Shown piece by piece: positions 4,043 through 6,304 of a stretch of 6,304 nucleotides of DNA (position 1 is the stretch's first letter; every line of letters starts with the position of its first letter). The DNA is taken from contig DATJHZ010000092.1 in assembly GCA_035493595.1 (NCBI GenBank), positions 1 through 6,304 of the forward strand, given 5' to 3'. The notes under the pieces were generated by a model that was not told the DNA's origin, made no database searches, and saw only the letters and a list, made by a program, of their open reading frames with translations. The stretch comes from DATCRE01 sp035493595 (lineage in GTDB: Bacteria; Bacteroidota; Bacteroidia; Cytophagales; Cyclobacteriaceae). The position numbers were made by a program, and so were the translations under genes.

Positions 4043-6304
4043 TTATACATTAATAGCAATCCTGCTTTTTTTGTGGCGGTCACTATCCTGATATTCATAA
4101 CCATAAATATTTCCATAATAATATCCATACCTTGCTTCCAGCTTTGAAAATTTAACATCATTGAATATGATGTTAATATTATCAAGATTATTGGAAGCAC
4201 ACATCTCATCAACTGCTTCCAACAAGTTTTTATGGGTATAACCATGCCTGACAACTAAAATTTTAGAATCTGAAAATGGAAGAAGGCTCATGGCATCTGA
4301 TATTATTCCCAATGGTGGAGTATCGAGGATGATAATTTCAAAATCTTTTCTAAGCTCATTCATTAATACACTTGCTTTGGGTCCTGCCAATAATTCTGAA
4401 GGGTTATCAGGCAATTTCCCAGTACCAATAATAAACAGGTTTTCTATTTTAGTTGGCTGAATGACTTCTTCTAAAGGAACCGGATTTGAGAGATAATCAC
4501 TTAATCCAATTAACCCCATTGGTATTAGTCCATTATAAGTATGATGTTTTCTTAAATCTGTTGAAACCAGAAGTGTTTTTTTTCCTGAAAAGGCATGTAC
4601 TATCGCCAGATTCATGGAGCAAAATGTTTTTCCTTCACCACAAAAACATGAAGTGACAAGATAGACTTTAGAGCCCTGGTCACCATACAGGTAATGCAAC
4701 TTGGAACGAATGGAGCGGAAGGATTCTCCAACAATGGATTTTCTTCCGCGACTTAAAATTAATTCTCCATGCATAAGTTTTCCTATAACACCTAAGAGCG
4801 GAATTGCTGTTATTTTTTTTATATCTGTTACAGATTCAATGGTGGTAGATAATAACATGGTTAAAAATAAAAAACCTATAGAAACCGACAGCCCGAAAAA
4901 AAACGCCAATACATAGTTTTTTAAAAAATTTGGTGCAATGGAGATATTGTTTGAAGATGGTGGATTGATAATCTCAAAATCTGGTAAAGACGATGCCTTC
5001 GTGATGCTAACTTCAGCAAGTTTACTATTCAATAAAGTATACAATGCCTCCGTTGAAGCATATCTGCGCTGAATGCTGATAAACTGTCTTTCTTTCAGAG
5101 GAAGTTTGTTAATACTTTGATTAACTGTTTCTATCTGTTTGTTAACTTCATTCTCTTCTATTTTCTTTTCAGCCTGAATATTTTTGAGAATTTCATTTAT
5201 TCTTACTTTTTCTTCCCCAATCTTAGCATTCAATTTTTCATAAAAAGGATTTTTAAAATTAGATGAATCAACCTTCTTTTTCTCCACTTGCAAATCTACC
5301 AATTGCATCACACGACTGTTCAACACAGGATCCGTCAGTCCCATGGCAGAAGGCATTACCAGTTCGTTTATACTTCTATTCGGTCTTAAATACTCAACCA
5401 GTGTATCTAAATAGATCCTGGCTAATTTAATCTCTGATTTATTCGCTTCTAAATCTTCCAGTCGGGTAAAAAGTCTTTCTCCCTGTTGGCTGATAGCGTC
5501 AGAATTATTCATACCCTCGGTATGTTGCATCTGCGATTCTATTTTTAGTAACGAATCAGAAACAATACTGAGTTGCTCTTTAATAAAATGAATTCCTCTA
5601 TCAGCCCTTTCAGTTTTTTGCTTCATATTATTTTGAATGTAGGTATTCGAAATTTCGGATAAAAAGTCAATTGCTTTCTGGGGATTCCCATCGAGGACAT
5701 TTAATAACAACACATTAATATCCTCATTTACCGATTTCACACTGTAGGTATTTTGATAATTCTTTGTTAATGAATTCAAATCGTGATAAACAAAAGCATA
5801 TCGTTTATTCTTATAGGGCTGCAAGGAAGCTGATGATTTAAAAAACGTGAGTTTACAATCATTAAGTGTTACCTGGTTGTTAAATAACACTACCTGAGAC
5901 GCCACATTCTTACCTTTTGAAAATAACACCAAAGTAGAATCTGACTTGATCATAAAGTAAAAAGGCGTTTCATAAGGAAGGCAGTTTCCTGTTTCAAAAA
6001 TAATTTTAACAGGTACTTTAGGATATACCTCTGCATTAACTGTATAGTCGTCTCTATAAAACGAAAGATCAAATTCCAATTTTTTCAGAACAGAATAGAC
6101 TAATGGAGATGATGTTAACAAATATTCATCTTTGGAAAGAGAATTTTTAGTTGCCATGAGGCCATTTTGATACAATAACGCTGCCGAATTTTCATCAACC
6201 TGATCATCCTTCAATAACAATGACATATCGGCCTGATAAATCCTCTGGGCACGCTTATTCATAATATAAACAAATGAAAAAGAAATGAGGATGCACCCAA
6301 TAAC
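4043..6304 (-). CDS. Wzc-type polysaccharide co-polymerase / BY-kinase (5' partial)
   Basis: Inner-membrane protein that controls chain length and export of capsule or exopolysaccharide and autophosphorylates on tyrosine. At least 753 residues are visible. The frame is open past the right edge: before the Met at 6262 it reads VIGCILISFSFVYI, the end of the first membrane segment, so that Met is internal and the start lies outside the window. Counting from that Met: Wzz-type periplasmic region (1-200), long coiled coil (about 210-390), GNVR-like segment with LPLKERQF and the Pro-rich FEIINPPSS (about 390-440), second membrane segment (about 450-472), then the kinase. Kinase motifs are Walker A CGEGKT (near 541-546), Walker A' LLVSTDLRK (564-572), and Walker B IIILDTPP (near 643-649). 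Seven tyrosines lie in RYGYYYGNIYGYEY close to the C-terminus, the autophosphorylation cluster. Walker A' has Ser where the first Asp is usual, and Walker A carries unusual cysteines (SCFCGEGKT). Other exopolysaccharide genes would be expected upstream, beyond the window. Confidence 0.94.
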   Translation of the reverse strand, partial: VIGCILISFSFVYIMNKRAQRIYQADMSLLLKDDQVDENSAALLYQNGLMATKNSLSKDEYLLTSSPLVYSVLKKLEFDLSFYRDDYTVNAEVYPKVPVKIIFETGNCLPYETPFYFMIKSDSTLVLFSKGKNVASQVVLFNNQVTLNDCKLTFFKSSASLQPYKNKRYAFVYHDLNSLTKNYQNTYSVKSVNEDINVLLLNVLDGNPQKAIDFLSEISNTYIQNNMKQKTERADRGIHFIKEQLSIVSDSLLKIESQMQHTEGMNNSDAISQQGERLFTRLEDLEANKSEIKLARIYLDTLVEYLRPNRSINELVMPSAMGLTDPVLNSRVMQLVDLQVEKKKVDSSNFKNPFYEKLNAKIGEEKVRINEILKNIQAEKKIEENEVNKQIETVNQSINKLPLKERQFISIQRRYASTEALYTLLNSKLAEVSITKASSLPDFEIINPPSSNNISIAPNFLKNYVLAFFFGLSVSIGFLFLTMLLSTTIESVTDIKKITAIPLLGVIGKLMHGELILSRGRKSIVGESFRSIRSKLHYLYGDQGSKVYLVTSCFCGEGKTFCSMNLAIVHAFSGKKTLLVSTDLRKHHTYNGLIPMGLIGLSDYLSNPVPLEEVIQPTKIENLFIIGTGKLPDNPSELLAGPKASVLMNELRKDFEIIILDTPPLGIISDAMSLLPFSDSKILVVRHGYTHKNLLEAVDEMCASNNLDNINIIFNDVKFSKLEARYGYYYGNIYGYEYQDSDRHKKSRIAINV

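Noticed and set aside
4701..4916. Plus-strand open frame inside the kinase gene
   Set aside because: It is antisense to the region around the second membrane segment of the kinase protein and looks like a chance frame.
4043..6262. Kinase gene taken as complete with a start at 6262
   Set aside because: The codons between 6263 and 6304 stay in frame and encode a hydrophobic segment, the expected first membrane helix, so the Met is internal.

Overview
The window looks like a chromosomal segment of a Bacteroidota bacterium, probably of the Sphingobacteriia/Chitinophagia type. The evidence is AT-rich DNA, near absence of Shine-Dalgarno sites, a promoter of the Bacteroidota type (TANNTTTG), a CusB-type adaptor fused to DUF3347, HMBD-type copper-binding proteins, and a Wzz-plus-tyrosine-kinase protein of the Bacteroidota exopolysaccharide type. 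The lineage is inferred from gene content, not from a marker gene.

Left part (1-2415, plus strand): the distal end of a copper/silver efflux operon. It starts inside a CusB-like RND periplasmic adaptor that carries a C-terminal DUF3347 domain. A 47-residue single-pass membrane protein with a Cys-Cys pair follows after 7 bases (1380-1523). Two bases later comes a secreted protein with a C-terminal heavy-metal-binding domain, then a small lipoprotein with the same domain. Together they look like an envelope copper-handling module: the adaptor works with a CusA/CusC pump (expected upstream, not visible), and the small proteins probably bind or hand over the metal. A long hairpin with a T-tract (2430-2489) closes the operon.

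Middle (2506-3923): a minus-strand crcB/fluC fluoride channel faces away from a plus-strand ArsR-family regulator of the non-metal subtype, which has a good Bacteroidota promoter. In related genomes this regulator is usually followed by an SRPBCC (AHSA1-like) gene and a DoxX-family membrane protein. Here the DoxX gene is intact, but only the last two dozen codons of an SRPBCC-like gene appear to survive between the two, which suggests a deletion.

Right part (3924-6304): two perfect hairpins, both with T-tracts on the minus strand, end a long minus-strand gene. That gene encodes a Wzc-type polysaccharide co-polymerase fused to a bacterial tyrosine kinase with a seven-tyrosine C-terminal cluster. 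Its 5' end lies beyond the window, because the reading frame stays open to the right edge and encodes the first transmembrane segment there. Its Walker A' motif lacks the first of the two usual aspartates.

No RNA genes, mobile elements, CRISPR arrays or gene-free stretches over 300 bases were found. I see no clearly new multi-gene system. The most notable points are the small Cys-Cys membrane protein, the SRPBCC remnant and the altered kinase motif.
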